Both the position numbers and the translations under genes were made by a program. A DNA stretch of 64,000 nucleotides from Paenibacillus rubinfantis (GTDB lineage: Bacteria > Bacillota > Bacilli > Paenibacillales > Paenibacillaceae). Below the pieces are notes generated by a model that saw only the letters and a program-made list of their open reading frames with translations, was not told the origin of the DNA and made no database searches. Shown here piece after piece: positions 1-7,272 of the stretch (its first letter is position 1; each line of letters opens with the position of its first letter). The stretch covers positions 1,054,001 to 1,118,000 of the forward strand of contig NZ_LN909065.1 of NCBI RefSeq assembly GCF_001486505.1, written 5' to 3'.

Positions 1-5
1 GCTGC

Positions 6-815
6 TCATGTCCCGCTCACCCCCTCATCCAGCAACTCCGCTAGATGCATGACGCGGACTGATTGCTGGCGGTGCCGCAGTTGGCCGGCGATGTTCATTA
101 GGCAGGCCATGTCCAGTCCGGTCAACACCTCGGCGGATGTCTCCAGCACGTGATCGGCTTTTTCCGTCACCATCGCCCCGGAAATATCGGCCATTTTCAC
201 CGCAAACGTCCCGCCAAAACCGCAGCAATCCTCCGCGAATGGAAGCGGGATGAGTTCCATGCCTTTTACGTTTTGAAGCAGCGCCATCGGCTCCTCCTTA
301 ATCCCAAGCAAGCGGCTGCCATGACAGGACGGATGATACGTCACCTTATGCGGAAAAGACGCCCCCAGATCGGTTACGCCCAGCACCTGAACGAGGAACT
401 GGGTAAATTCATACGACTTCGCTTTCAGCTCCTCGGCCATCTTGAGCCGAACCGGATCGTGCTCAAACAGCTTTGGATAGTGATGGATCATCCCGATACA
501 CGAGCCCGAAGGTCCAATCACAAAATCACTGTCAGCAAAAGCCTCCAGCAACGTGGACGCCGATCGTCGCGCTTCCTCCCAATACCCGCTATTGAACGCC
601 GGCTGGCCGCAGCAGGTTTGCCCTGGCGGAAATTCCAGACTAACCCCCAACCGCGCCAGCAACCGGGCCATCGCTTCCCCGATGCGCGGGTATAAGGCAT
701 CGCCGATACAGGTGGCAAACATCGATACTTTGATGTTGGTCTTAGCTGTGTCCGCTGCCCCTGCCATCGACGTCACCGTTGCCGTTATCGTGTCCGCTTG
801 ATTCCTCCGCTCCAT
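6..815 (-). CDS. lutA: (Fe-S)-binding lactate utilization protein, LutA-like
   Basis: Probable subunit of the cytoplasmic LutABC iron-sulfur complex that oxidises L-lactate to pyruvate. Two CCG-type cysteine segments are visible: FATCIGD at about residues 33-39 with TCCGQPA at 67-73, and HPSCHGSR at 161-168 with EDCCGFGG at 195-202. This is the pattern of the duplicated cysteine-rich domain of LutA, GlcF and heterodisulfide-reductase-like proteins. The protein is about 30 residues longer than typical LutA, the extra part being a low-complexity N-terminus. The ATG start has AGGAGGTG upstream. It lies 63 bases after the rhaEW-type gene on the same strand, which makes L-lactaldehyde and then L-lactate, so lactate removal fits. 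Further lut genes would lie beyond base 1. GlcF-like glycolate oxidation is a less likely alternative. Confidence 0.82.
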   Translation of the reverse strand: MERRNQADTITATVTSMAGAADTAKTNIKVSMFATCIGDALYPRIGEAMARLLARLGVSLEFPPGQTCCGQPAFNSGYWEEARRSASTLLEAFADSDFVIGPSGSCIGMIHHYPKLFEHDPVRLKMAEELKAKSYEFTQFLVQVLGVTDLGASFPHKVTYHPSCHGSRLLGIKEEPMALLQNVKGMELIPLPFAEDCCGFGGTFAVKMADISGAMVTEKADHVLETSAEVLTGLDMACLMNIAGQLRHRQQSVRVMHLAELLDEGVSGT

Positions 816-878
816 CCTCGCACCTCCTCTGATTTTGATCGACTTTCTTCTATCCTTCTCCCTCAGTCAAACTCCGCC

Positions 879-2960
879 TTATCTTACAAAAGCCGCCGGC
901 ACGCCGCCGTCGATCGTCAGCATGCAGCCGGTTGTTTTTGCCGCCTTGGACGATGCAAAGAACGCGACCCCCTCGGCGATATCCTTCGGATAAATGTTCA
1001 CCAGCAGCGTCGTACGCTTGCGGTAATACTCCTCCAGCTGGTCCGGCTCAATCCCGTAAGCGGCCGCTCGCTCATTTCGCCAGTTGGAATTCCAAATCGC
1101 CGAACCTTGCAGAATCGCATCCGGCAAAATCGTATTTACCCGAATGCCCAGCTCCCCGCCTTCCGCCGCAATACAACGCGCCAAATGAGCTTCCAGCGCT
1201 TTGGCGGAGCTGTAGGCGGTGACGTTTTTGCCGGCGTACACTGAGTTTTTTGAGCCGATGAACACCATGCTGCCGCCAAGCCCTTGTTCCTTCATGAGCT
1301 TGAACGCTTCCCGGGCAACGAGGAAATACCCGGTTCCAAGCACGGACATATTCAGATTCCATTCCTTCAGCGACGTTTCCGTGAACGGGCTGGATGTGGC
1401 TAGGCCGGCGTTGTTGACAATAATGTCGACGCCGCCGTAGGTTAAAGCGGTTTCGGCGTAAGCCGCGGCAATCTGCTCCTCCTGCGTGACATCCATCTTC
1501 ACCGCAAGCGCCCGGTTCTCGCCGTATTGGGCATTGATCTCGGCAGCTACCTTTTGTGCGCCTTCGAGGTTCAGATCTGCCAGCACGACATGCGCCCCTT
1601 CTCCGGCCAATCGCCGCGCCGTTTCGCTGCCGATGCCGCCCGCGCCGCCGGTAATCAACGCAACCTTACGGGAAAACTCCGCTTCCGCCGGGGCCAACGA
1701 CAATTTGTACAGCTCCAGCGGCCAGTATTCCACATTGTAGGACTCGTTTTCGCTAAGCGATACGAATCTGCCGAGTGCAGTCGCACCCTTCATCACCGCG
1801 ATAGCTCGATGATACAACGCCCCGCTGAGCTTGGAGTTGACCCAGCTTTTGCCGGTGTTGAGCATGCCGACACCCGGAATCAGGATGACGCGCGGCGCGG
1901 CGTCGAACATCACGTCATTCGCCTGCTTATTGCGCTCGAAATAAGCTTGGTAACGCGCTTTGTAGTCGGCGATTCCCGCCGCTAGCTTCTCCTTGAGCCC
2001 GCTGAGATCGGCGGCATCCGGCTTCCAGTCGATGAACAGTGGCACGACCTTGGTGTGCACCAAGTGATCGGGACATGCCGCGCCAACCTGTGACAGCTCG
2101 CCCGCATCCCGGCTGCCGGTAAATTCCAGTACGTCCGCCTCGTCATCAAACGTTACGATGACCGGCTTTTCGCCGCTTGCCAGCCCCCGGACCAGCGGCA
2201 TCACCTCAGCGGCAATCGCCCGGCGTTGCCCCGCTTCCAACGGCTCGGCGGCCTGCCCGCCAAACACGCGGCCTTCTGCGGCTTGAGCGCCGCTTTTTGC
2301 TTCAATATACGCTTCCGCTTCATTAATAATCGCGATCGTTTTAGCGTAGCATTCCTCCTGCGTGTCGCCCCAGGTCACTAGCCCGTGCTTCTCCATCAAC
2401 ACCAGCTCCGCATTAGGGTTGGCCCGCACGCCTTCGGCGATCATTTTGGACAAGGTGAACCCTGGGCGGATATAAGGAACCCATACAAAGCGGTTGCCGT
2501 AGATTTCCCGGGCAATGCCTTGGCCGTTGTCAGCGCAGCATAAGCTAATGATCGCGTCCGGATGCGTATGATCCACATGCTTAAACGGCAAAAACGCATG
2601 CAGCAGCGTTTCGATCGAAGCCCGCGGATGTTTGGCATCAATCATGCAGTTTGCGAGATAAGCCACCATCTCTTCATCCGGCATTTCCTCCCGCTCAAAC
2701 AACGGCCGAATGTCGTCCATACGTAATCCTGTAAAGTTGCCAGCCTTCATGGTCGCGAGATCCGAGCCGCTGCCCTTCACCCACATCACCTCTACATCTC
2801 TACCGCGAAAGTCCTTCTCGATCGTCTTGCTCGACGTGTTGCCGCCTCCCCAGTTACATACCCGCCGATCAGCGCCAAGCAGATTCGAACGGTAGACCAG
2901 CTGCTCCAATCCTGAGCCTAAAATCGATCCTTTGGATGAGTCCCATAAGTTCTGTACCAT
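879..2960 (-). CDS. rhaEW: bifunctional rhamnulose-1-phosphate aldolase / L-lactaldehyde dehydrogenase
   Basis: Two fused enzymes. The first about 400 residues are a class II aldolase/adducin domain with metal-binding VDHTHPDA and MEKHGLVTWG segments. The last about 260 are a short-chain dehydrogenase with TGGAGGIG for NAD and a YSSAK catalytic pair. This order and the 693-aa length match B. subtilis YuxG/RhaEW, which splits L-rhamnulose-1-phosphate to DHAP plus L-lactaldehyde and oxidises the latter to lactate. I chose the ATG at 2960 because GGAGGT sits four bases upstream; the open frame continues a further 31 lysine-rich codons without a ribosome site. No rhamnose isomerase gene is in view. 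A cre-like box lies about 80 bases upstream, suggesting carbon catabolite control. Confidence 0.88.
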   Translation of the reverse strand: MVQNLWDSSKGSILGSGLEQLVYRSNLLGADRRVCNWGGGNTSSKTIEKDFRGRDVEVMWVKGSGSDLATMKAGNFTGLRMDDIRPLFEREEMPDEEMVAYLANCMIDAKHPRASIETLLHAFLPFKHVDHTHPDAIISLCCADNGQGIAREIYGNRFVWVPYIRPGFTLSKMIAEGVRANPNAELVLMEKHGLVTWGDTQEECYAKTIAIINEAEAYIEAKSGAQAAEGRVFGGQAAEPLEAGQRRAIAAEVMPLVRGLASGEKPVIVTFDDEADVLEFTGSRDAGELSQVGAACPDHLVHTKVVPLFIDWKPDAADLSGLKEKLAAGIADYKARYQAYFERNKQANDVMFDAAPRVILIPGVGMLNTGKSWVNSKLSGALYHRAIAVMKGATALGRFVSLSENESYNVEYWPLELYKLSLAPAEAEFSRKVALITGGAGGIGSETARRLAGEGAHVVLADLNLEGAQKVAAEINAQYGENRALAVKMDVTQEEQIAAAYAETALTYGGVDIIVNNAGLATSSPFTETSLKEWNLNMSVLGTGYFLVAREAFKLMKEQGLGGSMVFIGSKNSVYAGKNVTAYSSAKALEAHLARCIAAEGGELGIRVNTILPDAILQGSAIWNSNWRNERAAAYGIEPDQLEEYYRKRTTLLVNIYPKDIAEGVAFFASSKAAKTTGCMLTIDGGVPAAFVR

Positions 2961-3038
2961 AATTACCTCCATTTTTGATTGTTTGGTTTTTTCTTTATTT
3001 TTGTTTGTTTTAATTTTAAACGATTTGGTTTGTTTTGG

Positions 3039-3052
3039 GTATAGCGCTTTCA
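3039..3052 (-). promoter_or_regulatory. cre-like box upstream of rhaEW
   Basis: On the minus strand the 14 bases read TGAAAGCGCTATAC. The first twelve fit the CcpA consensus TGNAARCGNWWWCA and the last two do not. It lies about 80 bases upstream of the rhaEW start, a normal place for catabolite repression of a sugar gene. Confidence 0.5.
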
Positions 3053-3103
3053 AAAATATTTAATCCGTTCGAGTTGGTGAGCAGGAGGGCTGCTCCTCGA
3101 GGT

Positions 3104-3342
3104 ATGTACTTCACTCAGGAAAGGTAGTTTCTCGGATTATGTACATTACTCAGTAGAACTGTTTCTCGCATCATGTACTTTACTCAGCAAAGCCGTTCCT
3201 CGCATTATGTACTTTACTCAGCAATGCCGTTCCTCGCTTTATGCACTTTACTCAGTAGGGCTGTTCCTCGCATTATGCACTTTACTCAGTAATGCCGTTC
3301 CTCGCTTTATGCACTTTACTCAGTACGGCGACTCCTCCAACT
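3104..3342. repeat. 34-bp tandem repeat array, seven units
   Basis: Units begin with ATGTACTT or ATGCACTT at 3104, 3139, 3173, 3207, 3241, 3275 and 3309, so the period is 35 once and then exactly 34. Each unit carries ACTTTACTCAG followed by a variable GTTCCTCGCATT-like half. There are no unique spacers, so it is not CRISPR. Short open frames across it are products of the repeat. It sits in a 1.2 kb gene-free stretch upstream of rhaEW. I cannot assign a function. Confidence 0.85.
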
Positions 3343-3385
3343 TCTCGCCACGCATCACAGGTGGACACTTTCTCCACCAAGCATC

Positions 3386-3571
3386 CTAACGGAACTCAGA
3401 GCCGCTATTTGTCCTATTTGGCGATGTCCCGTTTTCTAACGGAACCAGAAGACCTTATTTCGGATAAAAGTAGCGAAAATAATGCGAAAAGGGCCGAATA
3501 AGGTCTCTCAGGTCCGTTACAGTTGGGAAATGCTGCGAAAGGAGCAAATAAGGTCTCTGAGGTCCGTTAGG
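3386..3571. repeat. cluster of four inverted copies of an interspersed repeat
   Basis: Four copies of a roughly 25-base motif, CTAACGGAnCTCAGAG followed by nCCTTATTTG, are present. Two are in plus orientation (about 3386-3411 and 3436-3460) and two in minus orientation (about 3497-3519 and 3545-3571), so the cluster could fold into a long hairpin. A diverged pair of the same layout occurs at about 59652-59790. From memory, similar CTAACGGAC...TTATTT motifs are common between Paenibacillus genes, but I could not check this here. Confidence 0.65.
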
Positions 3572-3699
3572 GTTACCTCTAGCATGCTAGGTTGACGCCC
3601 CCCCACGCATGTCCACTTATTTTCGCCCTAATCCATCAAATTTGTCTCCACGCTCCCCATCCAGCCAATAGCTCGTCGTCACCCCACTATCCCTGGTAC

Positions 3700-4010
3700 C
3701 ATGCTCATCCAGTTACTCCAAGCCCACATTTAACACAACACAACACCAGTTACTTAATCCTGCCACTCAACACACTGCTACACCGTTACTCCAATCCCAC
3801 ACTTAATACAACACGCCATCGGCTACTCCGATCCTGCCCCTCAACACAGGCGACACCGTTACTCAATCCCGCCACTCAACACTATTGCGACACCGGTTAC
3901 TCCAATCTCACCACTTAACACAACATGCCACCGACTACTCCAATCCCACACTTCACACAACTCGACACCAGTTACTCCAAACCACTCCATCCAACACTAC
4001 TCCAATGCCC
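3700..4010. repeat. degenerate 36-39 bp tandem array, C-rich on plus strand
   Basis: About eight imperfect units share a core of GTTACTCCAATCCC followed by CACTTAACACAACA. The cores start near 3712, 3749, 3785, 3822, 3858, 3897, 3934 and 3971, so spacing is 36-39. The plus strand is very rich in C and A and poor in G. Plus-strand open frames over it give Pro/Thr/Ser/His-rich strings with no recognisable domain and I treat them as noise. No role can be assigned. Confidence 0.75.
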
Positions 4011-4198
4011 TATGCCGCACCGCCCCAAGGCCATGCTATCCCAGTTACAAGATCGCCCCTTACTTCTTTATACTTTCTATGTTACTTTGACTTTTTATTT
4101 CAACTTCTCCTCATCCTGATCGAACGGGATAATCGTCAAAAGGGCCGGCCACAGATACCTCCCACTCCCTCTCCCCCCTAACTTCCTCCCAACAAAAA

Positions 4199-4255
4199 AA
4201 GAACTGATCCCCTTAGCAACCCAGCTAGTTGCCTGTTACTCAAGGATCAGTTCTT
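4199..4255 (-). terminator. terminator after the ThuA-like gene
   Basis: AAGAACTGATCC at 4199-4210 is complementary to GGATCAGTTCTT at 4244-4255, with a 33-base loop. On the minus strand the stem is followed by a run of T (TTCTTTTTTTG). It lies 19 bases past the stop at 4274 and ends the SDR, aldo/keto reductase and ThuA unit. Confidence 0.75.
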
Positions 4256-4273
4256 CTTCAATTTCATTTCAAT

Positions 4274-4912
4274 TTATCTAGCCGCCCATTTCGCCCCGCG
4301 ACGCAACAGCTTCGCTACCTCGGGGTGCTGAAACGAAGGCAGATGATGACCCGGCATCAGGAATACCACCTTGCCGAGTCCGTAGGCATGCGCCCAAGCC
4401 GCCGGCCAATCCTGGCCCTCGTGGCGGTACGTGAGCAGCACCTCTTTGGCGCAAAACGGATCGAACTCAAAGCGGTAAGGTTCCTCCGCCAGGGTAAACG
4501 GTTCGATCCCTTCCACGACCGGATGTTCCGCGCCTGCCACCACCTGAAACTCAAGCTTCGTATAGGGCGGATGCTCCGTAAACTTGGCGCCGATCAACTG
4601 GGCCAGCTCCGGTCGGACCTGCAAGGAGATGCCGGTGTGCACGACCAGCAACCCGCCCCCATTGGCCACGTAGGTGAGCAGCCCCGCTGCCTGCTCCGCG
4701 TTAACCGCGTCCTCCCAACGATCCGTGTAGGAGATGCAAAGATCGTATTTCTCCAGATTTCCACCGGCTAGCCCATCGTAATCGAGGCTAGAGCTGAGTT
4801 CGAAATCATCCTGCAGGATTTGCTCCAGTTCCTCCTGTACCGCACTTAGCGGATGGTAAGGCGCGTCTGCGTTATTTCCGATTACCCATGCGTTTTTGCG
4901 TGAGTTGCTCAT
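4274..4912 (-). CDS. ThuA-like domain protein
   Basis: A 212-aa cytoplasmic protein of the ThuA (trehalose utilization)/class I glutamine amidotransferase-like fold. Visible family features are the N-terminal strand AWVIGNN, the DLCISYTDRWED segment, GGGLLVVHTG at about residues 84-93, and the C-terminal GLGKVVFLMPGHHLPSF segment. Family members occur in sugar and keto-sugar pathways but their exact reaction is poorly defined. It is the last gene of a three-gene unit with an aldo/keto reductase (21 bases upstream) and an SDR, followed directly by a terminator. A role in oxidising or reducing an unusual sugar is inference from these neighbours. Start: ATG with GGAG nine bases upstream. Confidence 0.75.
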   Translation of the reverse strand: MSNSRKNAWVIGNNADAPYHPLSAVQEELEQILQDDFELSSSLDYDGLAGGNLEKYDLCISYTDRWEDAVNAEQAAGLLTYVANGGGLLVVHTGISLQVRPELAQLIGAKFTEHPPYTKLEFQVVAGAEHPVVEGIEPFTLAEEPYRFEFDPFCAKEVLLTYRHEGQDWPAAWAHAYGLGKVVFLMPGHHLPSFQHPEVAKLLRRGAKWAAR

Positions 4913-4933
4913 GTCCGTTCTCTCCCCTCCCTT

Positions 4934-5911
4934 TTACCAAGCGTAGGCTTGCGGTGCCGAGCCGCCTGGGCCCGGGAAGATTTCATCCAGCCGCTTCAGC
5001 ACGGCATCCTCCAGCTTGATGTCGACCACCCGGAGCGTATCCTGGAATTGCTCCAGCGTACGCGGTCCGATAATTGGCGCGGTCATCGCCGGATGGACCA
5101 GCGTCCAAGCCAAGGCCACGTTGGCTTCGCTTTCGCCCAGTTCCTGGCAGAGCGCCGAAAACGCCTCCAGCTGCGGACGGAACTGCTCATAACGATTGTC
5201 ATTCGCCGTACGCGAACCCGCTTGTTTCTTCGCCGCGTTACCGCCGAGCAATCCGCCTTCGAGCGGGCTCCAGGCAACGACGCCGATCCCCAAATGCTCG
5301 GCCGCAGGCAGTACTTCCAGCTCCGGTAAACGGCAGAGCAAGCTATATTTATGCTGCTCCGAGACAAGACCCAGCATATGACGGTTTTTCGCCTCATATT
5401 GCGCCTTCACCAAGTCCCAACCCGCAAAGTTACTTGAGCCGACATACCCGATTTTTCCTTGCGTAATGGAAACATGGAAAGCCTCCCACAATTCATCCCA
5501 AGATACGTTGCGGTCGATATGGTGCATTTGATACAGCTCGATGTGATCGGTTTGCAGCCGGCGCAGCGAGCCTTCCAGATGCCGGCGGATTTTGTACGAG
5601 GACAACCCAGCTGGGCTGTTAGGTCCGTCCAACGGATCGCTCATATCGCCATGAACTTTGGTCGCCAGTACTACTTTCTCACGCCGTCCTCCACCTTGCG
5701 CGAACCAGCGTCCGATGATCTCCTCAGTTTTCCCGGCGTTTTTGCCCCATCCGTAAATATTAGCCGTATCAAAAAAGTTCACGCCCGCATCCAATGCTGC
5801 GTCCATAATCCGGAACGCTTCCTGCTCGTCGGTATTTACACCAAAGTTCATTGTGCCTAGGCAAAGCTTGCTCACTTTTAACCCGGAACGTCCCAAATAC
5901 GTATATTCCAT
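4934..5911 (-). CDS. aldo/keto reductase
   Basis: A 325-aa NADPH-dependent oxidoreductase of the aldo/keto reductase TIM-barrel family. The opening YLGRSGLKVSKLCLGTMNFG, the FFDTANIYGWGKNAG segment with catalytic Asp and Tyr, the Lys in LATKVHGDMSD, and the GSSNFAGW and APIIGPRTLEQF segments are the standard landmarks. It most resembles the bacterial group that reduces aldehydes and ketoses. The substrate cannot be read from sequence; its place between SDR and ThuA genes beside the fucose operon suggests a sugar-derived carbonyl. Start: ATG with GGAGG nine bases upstream. Confidence 0.85.
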   Translation of the reverse strand: MEYTYLGRSGLKVSKLCLGTMNFGVNTDEQEAFRIMDAALDAGVNFFDTANIYGWGKNAGKTEEIIGRWFAQGGGRREKVVLATKVHGDMSDPLDGPNSPAGLSSYKIRRHLEGSLRRLQTDHIELYQMHHIDRNVSWDELWEAFHVSITQGKIGYVGSSNFAGWDLVKAQYEAKNRHMLGLVSEQHKYSLLCRLPELEVLPAAEHLGIGVVAWSPLEGGLLGGNAAKKQAGSRTANDNRYEQFRPQLEAFSALCQELGESEANVALAWTLVHPAMTAPIIGPRTLEQFQDTLRVVDIKLEDAVLKRLDEIFPGPGGSAPQAYAW

Positions 5912-5973
5912 TTATCGATTCCTCCGTTTTCGATTGGTATGCTGCTTCTACATCTCGAACTCTTCCAGCTTTT

Positions 5974-6702
5974 CTACCACGGTAAGACATGGCCCTCCAC
6001 ATCAAGGAATACCGGCGCTTCCGCCGGTTCGCCTCGACGTTCCATCGCCTCACGGATCAACCCCCACAATTTGCCGGCCGACTGCTCCGGTGTGAGGGTC
6101 GCGGCGGAATCCTTCTCCCCGCGCATAAACGTCTGCACCCAACCCGGATGCAGCACCAGCACTTGGCCGCCACGTGCTTTTACGCCCTTATGTACGACGT
6201 TCGAATGCATATTCACCGCCGCTTTCGACATCGTATAGGCGAACCAGCTGTCTCTGTAGCACTGCCCGATGCTGCCCGCTTCCGAGGAGATGTTGGCGAT
6301 CGTGCGCGACGGACTGTTCAGAATCAGCTCGATTAACGCATTTGTTACCCGCAGGCTTCCAAGAGCATTAACGTTAAACACCTGCAGCATTTCATCAAAA
6401 TCCAGCTCGCCGAGCACCGTCGTTTCAATATCGCCTAGAATCGCCGCATTATTGATCAACAGATCCAGCGAATCCGTATGCTCCCGCACCTTGGCGGCTG
6501 CCGCCTGCACGCTGGCATCGTTGCCCACATCCAGATCTAGGAGGATCAACTGCTCCCCAAACTCGGAAGCCAGCTCCGCCAGCCCCTGTTCCTCCGGGTT
6601 AAATCTCCCGGCAAACACCCAGTGGCCCTCCTCCAACAGCCTTCGCACCAGTTCAAATCCGATGCCGTGATCGGCACCGGTCACCAATGCCGTATAGCTC
6701 AT
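5974..6702 (-). CDS. short-chain dehydrogenase/reductase
   Basis: A 242-aa classical SDR with the N-terminal cofactor motif TGADHGIG, the NNAAILG segment, a serine in the ANISSEAGSIGQ loop and a YTMSKAAVN catalytic Tyr-Lys pair. It reduces or oxidises a hydroxyl or carbonyl with NAD(P); the substrate is unknown. I chose the ATG at 6702 because AGGAG lies eight bases before it; a start three codons upstream lacks this spacing. It is the first gene of the SDR, aldo/keto reductase and ThuA unit, with a cre-like box about 65 bases upstream. Confidence 0.83.
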   Translation of the reverse strand: MSYTALVTGADHGIGFELVRRLLEEGHWVFAGRFNPEEQGLAELASEFGEQLILLDLDVGNDASVQAAAAKVREHTDSLDLLINNAAILGDIETTVLGELDFDEMLQVFNVNALGSLRVTNALIELILNSPSRTIANISSEAGSIGQCYRDSWFAYTMSKAAVNMHSNVVHKGVKARGGQVLVLHPGWVQTFMRGEKDSAATLTPEQSAGKLWGLIREAMERRGEPAEAPVFLDVEGHVLPW

Positions 6703-6768
6703 TGCCGTCACTCCTCTCCTCCGAAGCCTACCTGTACATCCTCCTGCCCAGGCTGCGGTCTCTTTTAT

Positions 6769-6782
6769 TGTAAACGCTTTTT
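6769..6782 (+). promoter_or_regulatory. cre-like box upstream of the SDR operon
   Basis: TGTAAACGCTTTTT matches the CcpA consensus TGNAARCGNWWWCA at all but the last two bases. It lies in the short gap between the SDR start and the fucU terminator, so it probably represses the SDR, aldo/keto reductase and ThuA unit in the presence of glucose. Confidence 0.45.
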
Positions 6783-6791
6783 CCCAGCGAT

Positions 6792-6823
6792 AAAAGGGGA
6801 CTGCCCTTCGGCAGTCCCCCTTT
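6792..6823 (-). terminator. terminator after fucU
   Basis: AAAGGGGACTGCC, a CTTC loop and GGCAGTCCCCCTTT form a strong GC-rich hairpin with T bases on either strand. It lies 18 bases past the fucU stop and ends the fucose operon. Confidence 0.85.
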
Positions 6824-6840
6824 GCTTCGTTCCCCTTATT

Positions 6841-7272
6841 TTATGATGTAACTACGCCTTTTTTCAGGATGACGTTGGCGTACAACGCTTTTTCTCCGGT
6901 CGAGACGATCGCATACGCCTGTTTGGCCCGCTCGTAAAAAGCAAACCGCTCAACCTCCTCAAACGGCTGATCCGCGATATGATGGCGGCTGACGATGCTG
7001 CGGTACTCGTCCCAGATCGGCGTTTCGACCGGATCGCCGGGCGTTACCGCCATCAGAGCAACCGGCCGGTCCACGTATACGTCCAGCGGAAACAGCGGAA
7101 GGATCGCTTCCAGCAGCTCGGGGATGCCGTGGCCGTCGGAACGGATCAACCGCTGAGCGTGGCTTGCAGCCGGAAAATTGCCGTCAGCGAGCACGATCTC
7201 GTCCGAGTGCCCCATCTCCATCAAAATTTTCAGCAGCTCCGGCGATAGCAGGCTGGATATGCCTTTTAACAT
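6841..7272 (-). CDS. fucU: L-fucose mutarotase, RbsD/FucU family
   Basis: A 143-aa RbsD/FucU-type protein that interconverts sugar anomers before isomerisation. Family marks are MLKGISSLLSPELL at the start, MGHSDEIVLADGNFPA with the conserved His-Ser-Asp, the VDRPVALM strand and the C-terminal ALYANVILKKGV segment. The FucU branch fits best because the gene ends an operon with L-fucose isomerase and a fuculose-phosphate aldolase. The ATG at 7272 has GGGAGG upstream and overlaps the last seven bases of the kinase gene, implying translational coupling. The reading frame extends upstream but only inside the kinase gene. Confidence 0.9.
   Translation of the reverse strand: MLKGISSLLSPELLKILMEMGHSDEIVLADGNFPAASHAQRLIRSDGHGIPELLEAILPLFPLDVYVDRPVALMAVTPGDPVETPIWDEYRSIVSRHHIADQPFEEVERFAFYERAKQAYAIVSTGEKALYANVILKKGVVTS

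Noticed and set aside
3104-3342. CRISPR-like array
   Set aside because: The units are directly adjacent with no unique spacers, the non-conserved half also follows a consensus, and no cas gene is in the window.
3592-4181. Plus-strand open frames rich in Pro, Thr, Ser and His
   Set aside because: They run through the degenerate tandem array, lack ribosome sites and have no domain; composition follows the C-rich repeat.
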